A DNA stretch of 64,000 bases from Deltaproteobacteria bacterium (GTDB taxonomy: Bacteria; Desulfobacterota; Binatia; UBA1149; JAJCZL01). The notes beneath the pieces are model-generated. The model was not told the DNA's origin and did not search any database. It saw nothing but the letters and a program-made list of their open reading frames with translations. The stretch lies in the NCBI GenBank assembly GCA_029262415.1, contig JAJCZL010000034.1:1-64000 (forward strand), in the 5' to 3' direction. Below, piece by piece: positions 35,676-44,046 of this stretch. Every line of letters begins with the position of its first letter. The stretch's first letter is position 1. The position numbers and the translations under genes are program-made.

Positions 35676-37475
35676 ATGTCGCTGCTCGAGAAGGTCGTAC
35701 GTGAAGTCTCGACGGTGGCTACGTTCGCGCGCGCGTTGACTGCGGTACGTAAGTACAAGCCCGGCGGCAGCGTTACCGTACCCGAGATTGTCGAGTGCTG
35801 GGCCGACAAAACGCCCGAGGCCGTGGCCTTGGTATTTGACGAGCGCAGCTACACCTTTGCGGAAGTCGACGAGGCCGCCAACCGCGTCGCCGCTTGGGCG
35901 ATCGAGTCGGGGATCAAGCCCAAAGAAGTCGTTTCGTTGTTGATGGAGAACCGGCCCGAGTTCCTGTTCGCCTGGCTTGGCCTGGCGAAAGTCGGTGCGG
36001 TGACGGCGCTCATCAATACAAACCTGCGTCGCGCTCAGCTCGCCTACGCACTCGGTGCTGCAGGCGCAAGTCGCATTATCGTCGGATGCGAACTCGCAGC
36101 GGCTTGGCAAGAACTGCGTGGAGAGATAGCCGACCCGCCTGAAGTGTGGGCTTGGGGAGGTCCGATTGACGGTGCCCGGGATCTCGGCGCGGTTCTCGTG
36201 GGCGTGGCGGCCGTGCGGCCGTCTCCCGCTGTGCGCGCCTCAATCCAGAGCTGCGATCCGATTTTCTACATCTTTACGTCGGGCACCACCGGCAACCCCA
36301 AAGCGGCACGCTTCAGTCACCACAGGTTTCTTACGGCGGGTGCGGCCTACGCTGCGATCGCCGACCTCGACGCCGACGACAGAATGTACTGCGCGTTGCC
36401 GCTTTACCATACGGCGGGTGGAGTCATCGCGGTCGGCACGATCTGGCTGGCGGGTGGAACTCTGGTGCTCAAGCGTAAGTTTTCAGCCTCGTCTTTCTTC
36501 GACGACTGCCGTCAGCATGGGGTCACCGTGTTTCAGTACGCCGGTGAGTTGTGCCGCTACCTGGTACAGACGCCTGAGCGCCCCAATGACCCGGTTCATT
36601 CGGTACGGCTCGCACTCGGTAACGGGTTGCGCCCGGACGTGTGGCCGGAGTTTCAACGACGCTTTGCGATTCCGAAGATCGTCGAGTTTTACGGAGCAAC
36701 CGCGGGCAACATCGCGCTGGTCAACATCGACAACAAAGTCGGCTCGGTGGGGCGGATACCGCCGTATATGCGCCGGGTGTTCGCCGTGAAGCTCGTCAAA
36801 TTCAACGTCGAAACCGAAACCCATCCACGCGCTCCAGACGGTTTCTATGTCGAGTGCGGACCGGGCGAGACCGGCGAGGCGATCGGCAGAATCCCCGATC
36901 GGAGCGACGTGTCGGTCGGACGCTTCGAGGGCTATACCGGCAAGGCCGATACCGAGAAAGGAATTCTACGCGACGTCTTCAAAACTGGTGACGCGTGGTT
37001 CCGCTCCGGCGACTTGTTGCGGCGCGACCGTGACGGGTATTTCTATTTCGTCGACCGTATCGGGGATACCTTTCGCTGGAAGGGGGAGAACGTTGCGACT
37101 AACGAGGTTGCCGAAGCGCTGTCGCCGTTCGCAGGCGTCCAGGACGTCAACGTGTACGGGGTCGAGATCCCTGGTACGGACGGGCGCGCCGGTATGGCGG
37201 CGCTGGTGTGCGATAAGGACATCGACGTCGACCGACTGTACCGGCACGTGCGCGACAACCTGGCGCCCTATGCCCGTCCGTTGTTCGTGCGCTTGCGGCC
37301 CGCGGTGGATACGGCGGTGACCTTCAAGCACCGCAAAGTCGACTTGATGCGAGACGGGTTCGACCCCGAAAATGTGCACGATCCGATCTACCTGCGCGAC
37401 GACGAAAAGCAGACCTTCGTCAGGCTGGACAACGATTTGTTCAAAGAGATTCGCGACGGCCGTAAGCGCCTATAA
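35676..37475 (+). CDS. Long-chain acyl-CoA synthetase, FATP (fadD6) type
   Basis: A 599-residue adenylate-forming enzyme that activates fatty acids to acyl-CoA. The ATP/AMP motif is YIFTSGTTGNPKAARFSHHR near residues 203-222, the FYGATAGN motif near residue 336, and the hinge motif DRIGDTFRWKGENVATNEVAEAL near residues 461-483 is the FATP (FadD6) version. The catalytic lysine region near the end reads VTFKHRKVDLMRDGF. The start ATG 35676 is preceded by GAGGAGA and gives the expected N terminus; an open frame to 35589 lies inside the SDR gene. It follows the SDR by 13 bases. A role in fatty acid or fatty-acyl-like substrate use is likely. Confidence 0.92.
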   Translation: MSLLEKVVREVSTVATFARALTAVRKYKPGGSVTVPEIVECWADKTPEAVALVFDERSYTFAEVDEAANRVAAWAIESGIKPKEVVSLLMENRPEFLFAWLGLAKVGAVTALINTNLRRAQLAYALGAAGASRIIVGCELAAAWQELRGEIADPPEVWAWGGPIDGARDLGAVLVGVAAVRPSPAVRASIQSCDPIFYIFTSGTTGNPKAARFSHHRFLTAGAAYAAIADLDADDRMYCALPLYHTAGGVIAVGTIWLAGGTLVLKRKFSASSFFDDCRQHGVTVFQYAGELCRYLVQTPERPNDPVHSVRLALGNGLRPDVWPEFQRRFAIPKIVEFYGATAGNIALVNIDNKVGSVGRIPPYMRRVFAVKLVKFNVETETHPRAPDGFYVECGPGETGEAIGRIPDRSDVSVGRFEGYTGKADTEKGILRDVFKTGDAWFRSGDLLRRDRDGYFYFVDRIGDTFRWKGENVATNEVAEALSPFAGVQDVNVYGVEIPGTDGRAGMAALVCDKDIDVDRLYRHVRDNLAPYARPLFVRLRPAVDTAVTFKHRKVDLMRDGFDPENVHDPIYLRDDEKQTFVRLDNDLFKEIRDGRKRL

Positions 37476-37522
37476 CCGCAGCGAGCCGAACGAAACCGCC
37501 GAACAACAGCGCGGCTGCGGGT

Positions 37523-38101
37523 CTAGGGTTGCAGCAGTCGCTTTTCCCAGCCGTCCTTGGTGCGTACGAACAACTCACGGCGATGCAGACGCGGCTCCTC
37601 GCGGGTCCAGAATTCGATCTGTCGAGGACGGATACGGAATCCGCTCCAATGCGCAGGACGCGGGACCTCGCTGCCGTGGTGGCTCTGTTCAAGCTTGCGG
37701 TACGCGCGCAGCAAATCTGTGCGGCTTTTGAGCACCGCGCTTTGCTCAGACACGGCCGCGGCGAGCTGGCTCCCGCGTGGGCGCACGGCCCAGTATGCGT
37801 CGGCCTCGGAGTCGGCTACGCGCGCGGCGCGGCCGTCAACGCGGATCTGTTTCCCGGTGGTGTCCCAGTAAAAAGCCATTGAGACATGGGGATTCGCGGC
37901 GAGTTCGCTCCCCTTGCGGCTCTTGGTGTTGGTGTAGAACACCCAGCCGTTCTCATCTGCGCTCTTGAACAACATATAGCGTACCGCCGGTCGGTTACGG
38001 GCATCCACGGTGGCAACTACGCAGGTCTCTGGTAGCGGCTCGCCGGCCTTTCGCGCCTGCGAAAGCCAAAGGTTGAAGCGGAGTACAGGGTTTGAAGTCA
38101 T
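37523..38101 (-). CDS. pdxH: Pyridoxamine 5'-phosphate oxidase
   Basis: A 192-residue FMN-dependent enzyme that makes pyridoxal 5'-phosphate. The FMN/PLP-binding positions are visible: RYMLFKSADENGWVFYTNTKSRKGSELAANP near residues 41-71, FYWDTTGKQIRVDGRA, and the C-terminal RIRPRQIEFWTREEPRLHRRE and W-E-K-R-L-L-Q-P that end the family. The length is near the usual 200-230 with a short N terminus. ATG 38101. It converges on the acyl-CoA ligase gene with 47 bases between. There is no pdxA or pdxJ nearby. Confidence 0.95.
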   Translation of the reverse strand: MTSNPVLRFNLWLSQARKAGEPLPETCVVATVDARNRPAVRYMLFKSADENGWVFYTNTKSRKGSELAANPHVSMAFYWDTTGKQIRVDGRAARVADSEADAYWAVRPRGSQLAAAVSEQSAVLKSRTDLLRAYRKLEQSHHGSEVPRPAHWSGFRIRPRQIEFWTREEPRLHRRELFVRTKDGWEKRLLQP

Positions 38102-38167
38102 CGACGGCGAGTGTACGAAGGCGTGGGGCGGCGGTCAAAAAGGACCGGTTGAGTTTTTGATTGACAA

Positions 38168-38180
38168 CGTAAAATATACG
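38168..38180. promoter_or_regulatory. Candidate operator palindrome before the TetR gene
   Basis: CGTA-AAATA-TACG at 38168-38180 is a near-perfect 13-bp palindrome lying 16 bases before the GTG start of the TetR gene and just after a TTGACA (38161-38166). A related arm, ACGTAAACG, follows at 38181-38189. This fits autoregulation by the TetR-family protein, and the site also lies in the pdxH upstream region on the other strand. Confidence 0.4.
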
Positions 38181-38196
38181 ACGTAAACGGAAACTT

Positions 38197-38814
38197 GTGC
38201 CGAGAAGCGCCCTCACTACAGAAGAGATCGAGGCCTTCCGCGAGCGAATCACCGACGCCGCCACCCACCTGTTCGCCGAGCAAGGATTCGAGGCGCTGAC
38301 GATGCGTGCGATCGCGATCGAGATCGGCTGCAGTCCGATGACCGCATACCGTTACTTTGACGGCAAAGACGACATCTTCACTTCCGTACGTGCGCGGGCA
38401 TTTGCGCGCTTCGCCGACAACCAAGAGGCGATCGCACGGGCCAAGCACGCAGACGCCCGCTCCAAGCTTGCCGCCCTCGGTCGTGCCTACATCGATTTTG
38501 CGTTGGCCGAACCCGACTCCTATCGCGTGATGTTTGAGCTTACCCAGCCCGGCGTCAGCGCTGACGGCGAGCTCGCCGAGCAGGGGTTGCGTGCGTGGAC
38601 GCCGTTGTACGAAGCGGTCCGCGCCTGTGTGGCCGAGGGCGAACTGGCCGGAGACCCACTCGTCCACGCCCACCTGTGTTGGGCGAAGGTCCACGGCCTG
38701 GTTACGCTGCATCTCTCGGGCAAACTGCAGATGGGCGCCGGGATCGGCGAACTCTACGATTGCGTGATCGCCGACCTGTTGCAGTCGGTTAGGCCGGTGG
38801 CTGCGCCGGCCTAA
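38197..38814 (+). CDS. TetR/AcrR family transcriptional regulator
   Basis: A 205-residue regulator. The N-terminal HTH is RITDAATHLFAEQGFEALTMRAIAIEIGCSPMTAYRYFDGKDDIF near residues 17-61, with the recognition helix in CSPMTAYRYF. The C-terminal ligand domain is all helical and matches the TetR_C family (FALAEPDSYRVMFEL, AHLCWAKVHGLVTLHLSGKL). The start is GTG at 38197. It is divergent from pdxH and 82 bases before the carotenoid oxygenase gene, so it may control one or both. Its ligand is unknown; a lipid or terpenoid would fit the context. Confidence 0.9.
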   Translation: MPRSALTTEEIEAFRERITDAATHLFAEQGFEALTMRAIAIEIGCSPMTAYRYFDGKDDIFTSVRARAFARFADNQEAIARAKHADARSKLAALGRAYIDFALAEPDSYRVMFELTQPGVSADGELAEQGLRAWTPLYEAVRACVAEGELAGDPLVHAHLCWAKVHGLVTLHLSGKLQMGAGIGELYDCVIADLLQSVRPVAAPA

Positions 38815-38896
38815 AACGCCGACGTGGTGAGATCACGCGTGGCTGACGGTTGGCCGCGAGATACCTAAAAACCGACCAAGCAACGGAGGTAGTCAT

Positions 38897-40381
38897 ATGC
38901 TCGAAGCGAAACAACCATCAGGCGGCGGCAGCGCCGCTGCAACGGAACCCGGCCACCACGCCGCAGCCCCCGTGGACTTCCAGCAGTTCTGGAAAAACGC
39001 GTGGCGTCCATCGCATGATGTGGGCAGCTACCGTATGACCCGCGTCGAGGGCGAGATCCCGCGTGAATTGCACGGCACGCTGTACCGCAACGGTCCTTCG
39101 CAGAACATCAAGCCGACAGAGGGCTTTGCGGCGATGCATCTATTCGAGGGCGACGCCCTCATTCACGCCTTCCGCTTCGACGACGGCCGCGTCGACTACA
39201 CCGGCCGTTTTGTCGAGAACCCTACCCATCTGGCCGAAAAACGTCTCGGCCGTGTCATCGGAGGACTCGGCGAGTCGAACCACGAACCCGACGATCTCGG
39301 TGAGGTCGTCATGCGCCAGCAGCCCAACACCAACGTCGTCTACCACGGCGGAAAACTGCTGGCACTGGTCGAGAACGCATGGCCGTTTGAGATCGACGCA
39401 CGCGACCTCTCGCCCATCGGTACCAACGATTTTCAGGGCAGGATGCTCGGCATGTCGACGACCGCGCACCCCAAGATCGATCGTAAGACCGGGCAGATGA
39501 TCATCCACGGGTATCAGCCGTTTGAGCCCTACGCCCAGTACTACGAGCTGGATGCCGACGGCATCTGCACGGTGGCCGAGCCGCTCGATTTTCCCTACGT
39601 AGGTATGTGCCACGACATGGCGATCACTGAGAATTACGCGATCATCCCGCTCGGCGCGATTACGCTTCACGGTGAAAAACTCATGAGCGGTGAGGCCACA
39701 GTCGATGAGTGCCTGCGCTGGGAACCCGACAAGGGTATTCGGTTCGCGCTGCGTCCGCGCGGGGCGGGTGGCGATATCCGCTGGTTTCAGGCGCCGGCTG
39801 GATACATGTTCCACCCCGGTAACGCCTATGAGGAAGACGGCAAGATTTTCATGGACGCCTGCGTGTACGAAGACGGCGGCCAATTGATCGAGGGGCTGCG
39901 GCTGTTCCGCCAAGGTAGGGGAGTCGGGTTGCGCGCGGTGCCCTATCTCTATGAGTTCGACCTCACTACCGGTGAATGTAAAGCGACCAAGCTCGACGAC
40001 CGCGGTGCCGAGTTCCCGCGGTTGGATGACCGTTTGGTCGGCTACAAGAACCGCTTCGGTTATGCCTGGCGCCAGGACTATGCGGCCGATGCCCCTAAGA
40101 TTTACGAGATAATGAAGTACGACCGCCAGGGTGGGCTTTCAACAGCACACGACTTCGGCGCCTGGCAGTGGCCCGGCGAGGCGGTGTTTGTCCCGCGCAC
40201 GCCCACTTCGGACGAAGACGACGGGTTTCTCCTTTGTACGGTCTACGATGGCACCACCGACGGCAGCTACCTAGCTGTGTTGGACGCACGCAACATGGCC
40301 GACGAGCCGCTCGCCAAGGTTCATCTCGAGCACCGTATTCCGCTCGGCTTTCACGGAAACTTTGCAGGCGCGGTCGTCTAG
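38897..40381 (+). CDS. Carotenoid oxygenase family protein
   Basis: A 494-residue non-heme iron dioxygenase of the carotenoid cleavage family. The four iron-binding histidines are recognisable at His191 (TTAHPKID), His239 (MCHDMAITE), His306 (YMFHPGNAYEE) and His486 (GFHGNF). Glutamates that fix the histidines (AITE, NAYEEDG) are also present. The N-terminal ELHGTLYRNGPSQ and FEGDALIHAF strands match the start of the seven-bladed propeller. The substrate may be a carotenoid, apocarotenoid or a lignin-like stilbene. ATG 38897 is preceded by GGAGG. The TetR gene is directly upstream on the same strand, so coregulation is likely. Confidence 0.93.
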   Translation: MLEAKQPSGGGSAAATEPGHHAAAPVDFQQFWKNAWRPSHDVGSYRMTRVEGEIPRELHGTLYRNGPSQNIKPTEGFAAMHLFEGDALIHAFRFDDGRVDYTGRFVENPTHLAEKRLGRVIGGLGESNHEPDDLGEVVMRQQPNTNVVYHGGKLLALVENAWPFEIDARDLSPIGTNDFQGRMLGMSTTAHPKIDRKTGQMIIHGYQPFEPYAQYYELDADGICTVAEPLDFPYVGMCHDMAITENYAIIPLGAITLHGEKLMSGEATVDECLRWEPDKGIRFALRPRGAGGDIRWFQAPAGYMFHPGNAYEEDGKIFMDACVYEDGGQLIEGLRLFRQGRGVGLRAVPYLYEFDLTTGECKATKLDDRGAEFPRLDDRLVGYKNRFGYAWRQDYAADAPKIYEIMKYDRQGGLSTAHDFGAWQWPGEAVFVPRTPTSDEDDGFLLCTVYDGTTDGSYLAVLDARNMADEPLAKVHLEHRIPLGFHGNFAGAVV

Positions 40382-40386
40382 TGTGG

Positions 40387-40422
40387 GTGGCGAGGGTGCG
40401 GTAGACACCGGTTCCTCGCCAC
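40387..40422. other. Stable hairpin after the carotenoid oxygenase gene
   Basis: GTGGCGAGG (40387-40395) and CCTCGCCAC (40414-40422) form a perfect 9-bp stem with an 18-base loop just 6 bases after the stop codon. It is followed by ATTAAAAAAAATT, which is an A run, so it does not look like a + strand intrinsic terminator with a U tract. It might still end transcription or protect the 3' end. Confidence 0.4.
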
Positions 40423-40504
40423 ATTAAAAAAAATTCCGCAACCCGGATGCTGAAAGCTTCGCCGGAGATGCATTCCGGTGCCAGGTCCGCTATCCTCTTG
40501 CCTT

Positions 40505-41344
40505 ATGAAGAGGATGTTGTGGCAGGTGGTAGCGGTGGGCGCCGCTTTATCGTTTACGGCCGGTTGTTGGCCGTTGGCGATCGGTGGTGCAGCCCTGGGT
40601 GGATATTACATCGGCAAAGACGACCGCAGTGCGGTGCAGATTGCCGACGATGCAGCGGTCACGGCCAGCGTCAAGGCCAAATATATACGTGACCCGACGG
40701 TAAACGCCCTGGACATCAACGTCGATACCTATCAGGGAATTGTGACCCTTTACGGCACGTTGCCGGACCGCAACGCCGAGCGCCGTGCGCTCGCGTTAGC
40801 CGAAGAAACCCGTGGCGTACAGCGCGTGGTGTCGCGGCTGACAATAGTGTCTGACTACACCTACGAAGACCGTAGTCAGTACGGTTCCTACGAGCAGCCG
40901 GATCGTGGCAGTACCATGACCTACGACGACCGCGGCAGTGGCAGCAACAGCGGCTACGATAACGGCTCCTACAGCAACGGTGGTGCGTACAACAACGAGT
41001 CCTACGGCGCCGCACCTCAGGGCACCTACGTACCGCCGGTGCAGAATCAGGGCTACGGGACAGGATACGAGAGTGGCTACGGCACGCCCGGACCGGGAGC
41101 ATCCAACCCTGCACCGGCCGAAGATTCCTACGCCGCGCCCGGTGCCCTCGCGTATTCTACCGGCTCAGTGCGTGGCTACACGCCGGGATACGGCGCCGGC
41201 AGCGTTGCGCCCGCGCCGGTTCCGCAGACCGACTATCGCGACGGCGGTTACGGCGGCGGAAACCGGTACGGTGCGAGCGACGGTTACGGTCAAGAGCGCC
41301 CCGGGCTTCTTAGCGAGAACCGCGGCGGTTGGAGCGGGTACTGA
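40505..41344 (+). CDS. BON-domain lipoprotein with a Gly/Tyr/Ser/Asn-rich tail
   Basis: A 279-residue lipoprotein, with the lipobox FTAGC and lipidation at Cys21. The short GGAALGGYYIGKDDR segment follows. A BON domain spans about residues 45-115 (VTASVKAKYIRDPTVNALDINVDTYQGIVTLYGTLPDRNAERRALALAEETRGVQRVVSRLTI), like OsmY and periplasmic stress proteins that bind membrane. Residues about 120-279 are low complexity, with YG, GY and NGSY type repeats and prolines (for example YGSYEQPDRGSTMTYDD and NSGYDNGSYSNGGAYNNE). A disordered or self-associating surface tail is likely. ATG 40505 is used; a longer frame from 40478 starts inside non-coding sequence. The BON part suggests envelope stress or biofilm function. 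Confidence 0.85.
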   Translation: MKRMLWQVVAVGAALSFTAGCWPLAIGGAALGGYYIGKDDRSAVQIADDAAVTASVKAKYIRDPTVNALDINVDTYQGIVTLYGTLPDRNAERRALALAEETRGVQRVVSRLTIVSDYTYEDRSQYGSYEQPDRGSTMTYDDRGSGSNSGYDNGSYSNGGAYNNESYGAAPQGTYVPPVQNQGYGTGYESGYGTPGPGASNPAPAEDSYAAPGALAYSTGSVRGYTPGYGAGSVAPAPVPQTDYRDGGYGGGNRYGASDGYGQERPGLLSENRGGWSGY

Positions 41345-41351
41345 TCAAGAC

Positions 41352-42161
41352 TCAGCGGCCCTTCCATACGGGCCTGCGTTTCTCGATGAACGCCCTTTGC
41401 GCCTCGCGGGCATCCTCGGTTGCGCGCAAAGGGCGTCCGATTCTTTCCTGACCCTCAAAAGCTTGCTCGAGTGCTAGGTGCGCGAGTTCGCGCAGACCGC
41501 GCCGTGTGGCTTGCACGGCCAGCGGTGCATTTGCGGCGATCGCCGCCGCGGTGTCGAGGGTGCGCCCGAGCAGTTGGTCGCGCGCAACAATCTCGTTGAT
41601 GAGACCTATCCTCAGCGCTTCTTCGGCATCTATCGGCTGCGCGGTCAGCAGCAGCTTGTTCGCGTGTACATGAGCGATCTGTTTGGGCAGAAGTACTGTG
41701 GCGTTTCCGGTCGGGTAGAGCCCGAGCGCGACTTCTTCCAGCGCGAAGGTTGCCTCGGGAACGGCGAAGCGCATCTCGGAGGCGAGCATCAAGTCGAACC
41801 CGCCCGCACGGGCGTGGCCATTGATCGCGCAAACCAGTGGTTTGCCGAGGTCGAAGCCGGCCAGCGTTGCTGTGCGCACCGCGCGTAGACCATCGAAGTC
41901 CTTTGCTGATATCTTCTCTCCGCGCGCCAGAGCCTGCGCGGCAGGGATTGTGCGTGTCATGTCCATCCCCGCGCAAAATACCTTACAGCCTGCGCCGGTG
42001 AGCACCGCGCAGCGGATTCCGTCGTCGTCGCGAATCCGTTCCCACGCGGCGGCGAGCGCTGAGAGCGTGGGCGGATCGAGGCAGTTAGCCTTGTCCGGCC
42101 GGTCGATGGTCAACAGGGCGACACCGGCACGGTCTGAAGGGGTTTCAAAGCGGATCGTCAC
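41352..42161 (-). CDS. Enoyl-CoA hydratase/isomerase (crotonase) family protein
   Basis: A 269-residue crotonase-fold protein. The oxyanion hole comes from AGMDM in CAVLTGAGCKVFCAGMDM near residues 52-69 and from the later INGHARAGGFDLMLASEMRFA, and the acidic pair region in ATFALEEVALGLYPTGNATVLLPKQI is near residues 143-168. Start is the GTG at 42161, which fits the family length; the frame continues far upstream antisense to the next gene. It stands alone, convergent to the BON gene. Whether it hydrates enoyl-CoA, isomerises or hydrolyses is not decided by sequence. Confidence 0.87.
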   Translation of the reverse strand: MTIRFETPSDRAGVALLTIDRPDKANCLDPPTLSALAAAWERIRDDDGIRCAVLTGAGCKVFCAGMDMTRTIPAAQALARGEKISAKDFDGLRAVRTATLAGFDLGKPLVCAINGHARAGGFDLMLASEMRFAVPEATFALEEVALGLYPTGNATVLLPKQIAHVHANKLLLTAQPIDAEEALRIGLINEIVARDQLLGRTLDTAAAIAANAPLAVQATRRGLRELAHLALEQAFEGQERIGRPLRATEDAREAQRAFIEKRRPVWKGR

Positions 42162-42272
42162 CGCCGGAAAGTACCGATTGCGCGGGATTCTGTCGAAGGC
42201 TGAGTGCCGCTCTGTGAACGCGCCCGCCCTGTCTGCTGCGCGCGGTTTCGCATAGAATAGTACGTTTCTCCG

Positions 42273-43223
42273 ATGTTCAGGACGTTTGCCACCGTCGTGC
42301 TCCTTTGCTTGAGCGTGCTTGCCGCCGCTTTGCGCTTGACCGTTCGCGATGCGCTGCCCTGGCTTGCGCCGATCTACTATGCTTTTCCGTCGCCGGTGAT
42401 CGCGGCGACGGTTCTCTTGGCCGCGGTGTTGATGCACGGACGTGTGAGGCCGACGGTGGTTCGGGCGCTGTTGGTCGGCGGGCTTTCGATCGCGGTCGCA
42501 GGGCTCAGCGCCGAGGTCAAAGGGACCCCGTGCGAGTCGGGCCCGGCAAGTGCGCAGAGTCTGCGGGTGCTGACCTGGAACCTCAGCCACGGCTACGGTG
42601 GCTGGGACGCCGTCGCCGAGCGCGCAGCAGCGGTGGACGCCGATCTTCTTGTGCTTATCGAAGCAGGAGGAGACAGCGAGCGTTTCGGCCAATTGTGGCG
42701 CAAGCATTTTCCGGGTCACGATATCTCCATGCCCGGCGGCGGCATCACCCTTGTGACCCGCGGCCGACTCGCCGAAGTGCGTTTCCATGAACTCCGCGGT
42801 CGCAGCCGTGCTGTGACTGCGCAACTGGTTTTCAACGGCCGGAATGTAGATATCATTGCCGTCGATCTCGACAGCAATCCGTTTTTCGCGCGCGGGCCTA
42901 CCATTGCCGGGCTAACGCCCTTGACTCACGGCCGTGACGGCGTCCCTATGTTGATTGCCGGCGATTTCAACACACCGCTCGACTCGACCTGGTTCGTCGA
43001 GTTGAAGTCGCGCTTCAAGCACGCGTTCAGTAGAGCCGGATACGGCTTGGCGGCGACCTGGCCGGTGCCGGCGCCGATACTCGCGATCGACCATGTCTGG
43101 GTTTCTCCGGAGGTCGAAGTCCGTTGCGAACGACACGTGTGGACGAGCCGTTCCGACCACAGCCAGCTGGTCACCGACTTGGTGGTGGCGTCGAAGTCTT
43201 CGCGCGACGCCGACATACGGTAG
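42273..43223 (+). CDS. Endonuclease/exonuclease/phosphatase (EEP) family protein with membrane anchor
   Basis: A 316-residue protein with an N-terminal membrane part: segments at about residues 4-22, 40-55 and 63-80 are hydrophobic (VVLLCLSVLAAALRLTV, VIAATVLLAAVLMHG, ALLVGGLSIAVAGL). The EEP domain starts near residue 98 (LRVLTWNLSHGYGG) and has the catalytic E in VLIEAGGDS, D and N in IAGDFNTPLDS near residue 233, and H in SDHSQLVTDL near residue 300. The layout matches the bacterial YafD-like group of membrane-anchored EEP proteins with an external active domain. The substrate may be a nucleic acid or phospholipid. It is divergent from the enoyl-CoA hydratase. Confidence 0.87.
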   Translation: MFRTFATVVLLCLSVLAAALRLTVRDALPWLAPIYYAFPSPVIAATVLLAAVLMHGRVRPTVVRALLVGGLSIAVAGLSAEVKGTPCESGPASAQSLRVLTWNLSHGYGGWDAVAERAAAVDADLLVLIEAGGDSERFGQLWRKHFPGHDISMPGGGITLVTRGRLAEVRFHELRGRSRAVTAQLVFNGRNVDIIAVDLDSNPFFARGPTIAGLTPLTHGRDGVPMLIAGDFNTPLDSTWFVELKSRFKHAFSRAGYGLAATWPVPAPILAIDHVWVSPEVEVRCERHVWTSRSDHSQLVTDLVVASKSSRDADIR

Positions 43224-43261
43224 CGGGCGACTGATTGGCTAAAGCCGCGGTCGTCAATCAA

Positions 43262-43291
43262 GATGCCGCTACGCGCAGGATGCCGCTACGC
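43262..43291 (+). repeat. 13-bp direct repeat upstream of the DUF1499 gene
   Basis: GATGCCGCTACGC occurs at 43262-43274 and 43279-43291 with a 17-base period. The second copy abuts the AGGAGG of the following gene. It looks like a small local duplication. Confidence 0.7.
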
Positions 43292-43303
43292 AGGAGGATG
43301 ACG

Positions 43304-44014
43304 ATGCAAGAAGCAGAAGAAACACGGCCGCGTACGATGGGGTCGAAAATGGCGTTTGCCGCGGTGTTGCTGGCGCTTGCCGGTGTTGCGTCGGCTTACG
43401 CGGGTGTAGTGGCGCCGATGATCGGGTTCGTTCTGTATGCGCTAGCCGTCCTGATCTCGCTGGTCGGGACGTTCATGGGCGTGATCGCCCGCTTGCGCGG
43501 ACGCGGGACTTCCGCCGCCGCGCTTGCGCCGCTCGCCGTTGCTGCTGCCTTGATCGCTCCGGCGTTCTCAAGCCGCGATGTTCCGCGCATCAACGACATC
43601 AGTACCGACACGGAAAATCCGCCGTCGTTCGTGGCTGCCAAAGAGCACGGTCCAAACTCGGGGCGAGACATGGCTTACCCGGGCGCCGACTTTGCCGCAC
43701 AGCAGAGCGCTGCTTATCCGGATCTTGTAACCAAGCGGGTAGATACCGGGGTGGAGGAGACGTTGGTGCGTTTGCGCGCCGTGATCGCCGATTTGCCCGA
43801 CTCGACGCTGGTGGCGTTTTCAGCAGGCGAAGGCCGCATCGAGGCGACGCAGACCTCGGGGTTGTTCAAGTTTGTCGATGATATCGTCGTGCGCGTGAAG
43901 GCCGACGGGACCGGTAGTATTGTCGATATACGTTCGAAATCGCGGGATGGCCAAAGCGATCTCGGCGTCAACGCCGCACGCATACGTAAATTGTTGGCTG
44001 CGCTCGATTCCTGA
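43304..44014 (+). CDS. DUF1499 domain membrane protein
   Basis: A 236-residue protein with membrane segments near residues 15-33, 38-58 and 75-90 (MAFAAVLLALAGVASAYAG, IGFVLYALAVLISLVGTFMGV, AALAPLAVAAALIAP), then a DUF1499 domain from about residue 105 to the end (ETLVRLRAVIADLPDSTLVAFSAGEGRIEATQTSGLFKFVDDIVVRVKADGTGSIVDIRSKSR). The DUF1499 function is not established. The start is decided by the perfect AGGAGG at 43292-43297: ATG 43304 has a 6-base spacer, whereas ATG 43298 directly abuts it. It follows the EEP gene on the same strand by 80 bases. Confidence 0.85.
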   Translation: MQEAEETRPRTMGSKMAFAAVLLALAGVASAYAGVVAPMIGFVLYALAVLISLVGTFMGVIARLRGRGTSAAALAPLAVAAALIAPAFSSRDVPRINDISTDTENPPSFVAAKEHGPNSGRDMAYPGADFAAQQSAAYPDLVTKRVDTGVEETLVRLRAVIADLPDSTLVAFSAGEGRIEATQTSGLFKFVDDIVVRVKADGTGSIVDIRSKSRDGQSDLGVNAARIRKLLAALDS

Positions 44015-44046
44015 TCCGTCACCGCCCGACCGGAGGGCTGACGACT

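Noticed and set aside
37476-37520. CCGCAGC/GCTGCGG inverted repeat between the acyl-CoA ligase and pdxH
   Set aside because: The stem is only 7 bp with a loop of 31 bases and no T run, so it is not a convincing terminator.
41478-41888. Plus-strand frame within the enoyl-CoA hydratase gene
   Set aside because: It is a shadow of the crotonase on the opposite strand and has no family resemblance.
42162-42824. N-terminal extension of the enoyl-CoA hydratase frame
   Set aside because: The extension lies antisense to the EEP gene and is compositionally odd; crotonases begin near the GTG at 42161.
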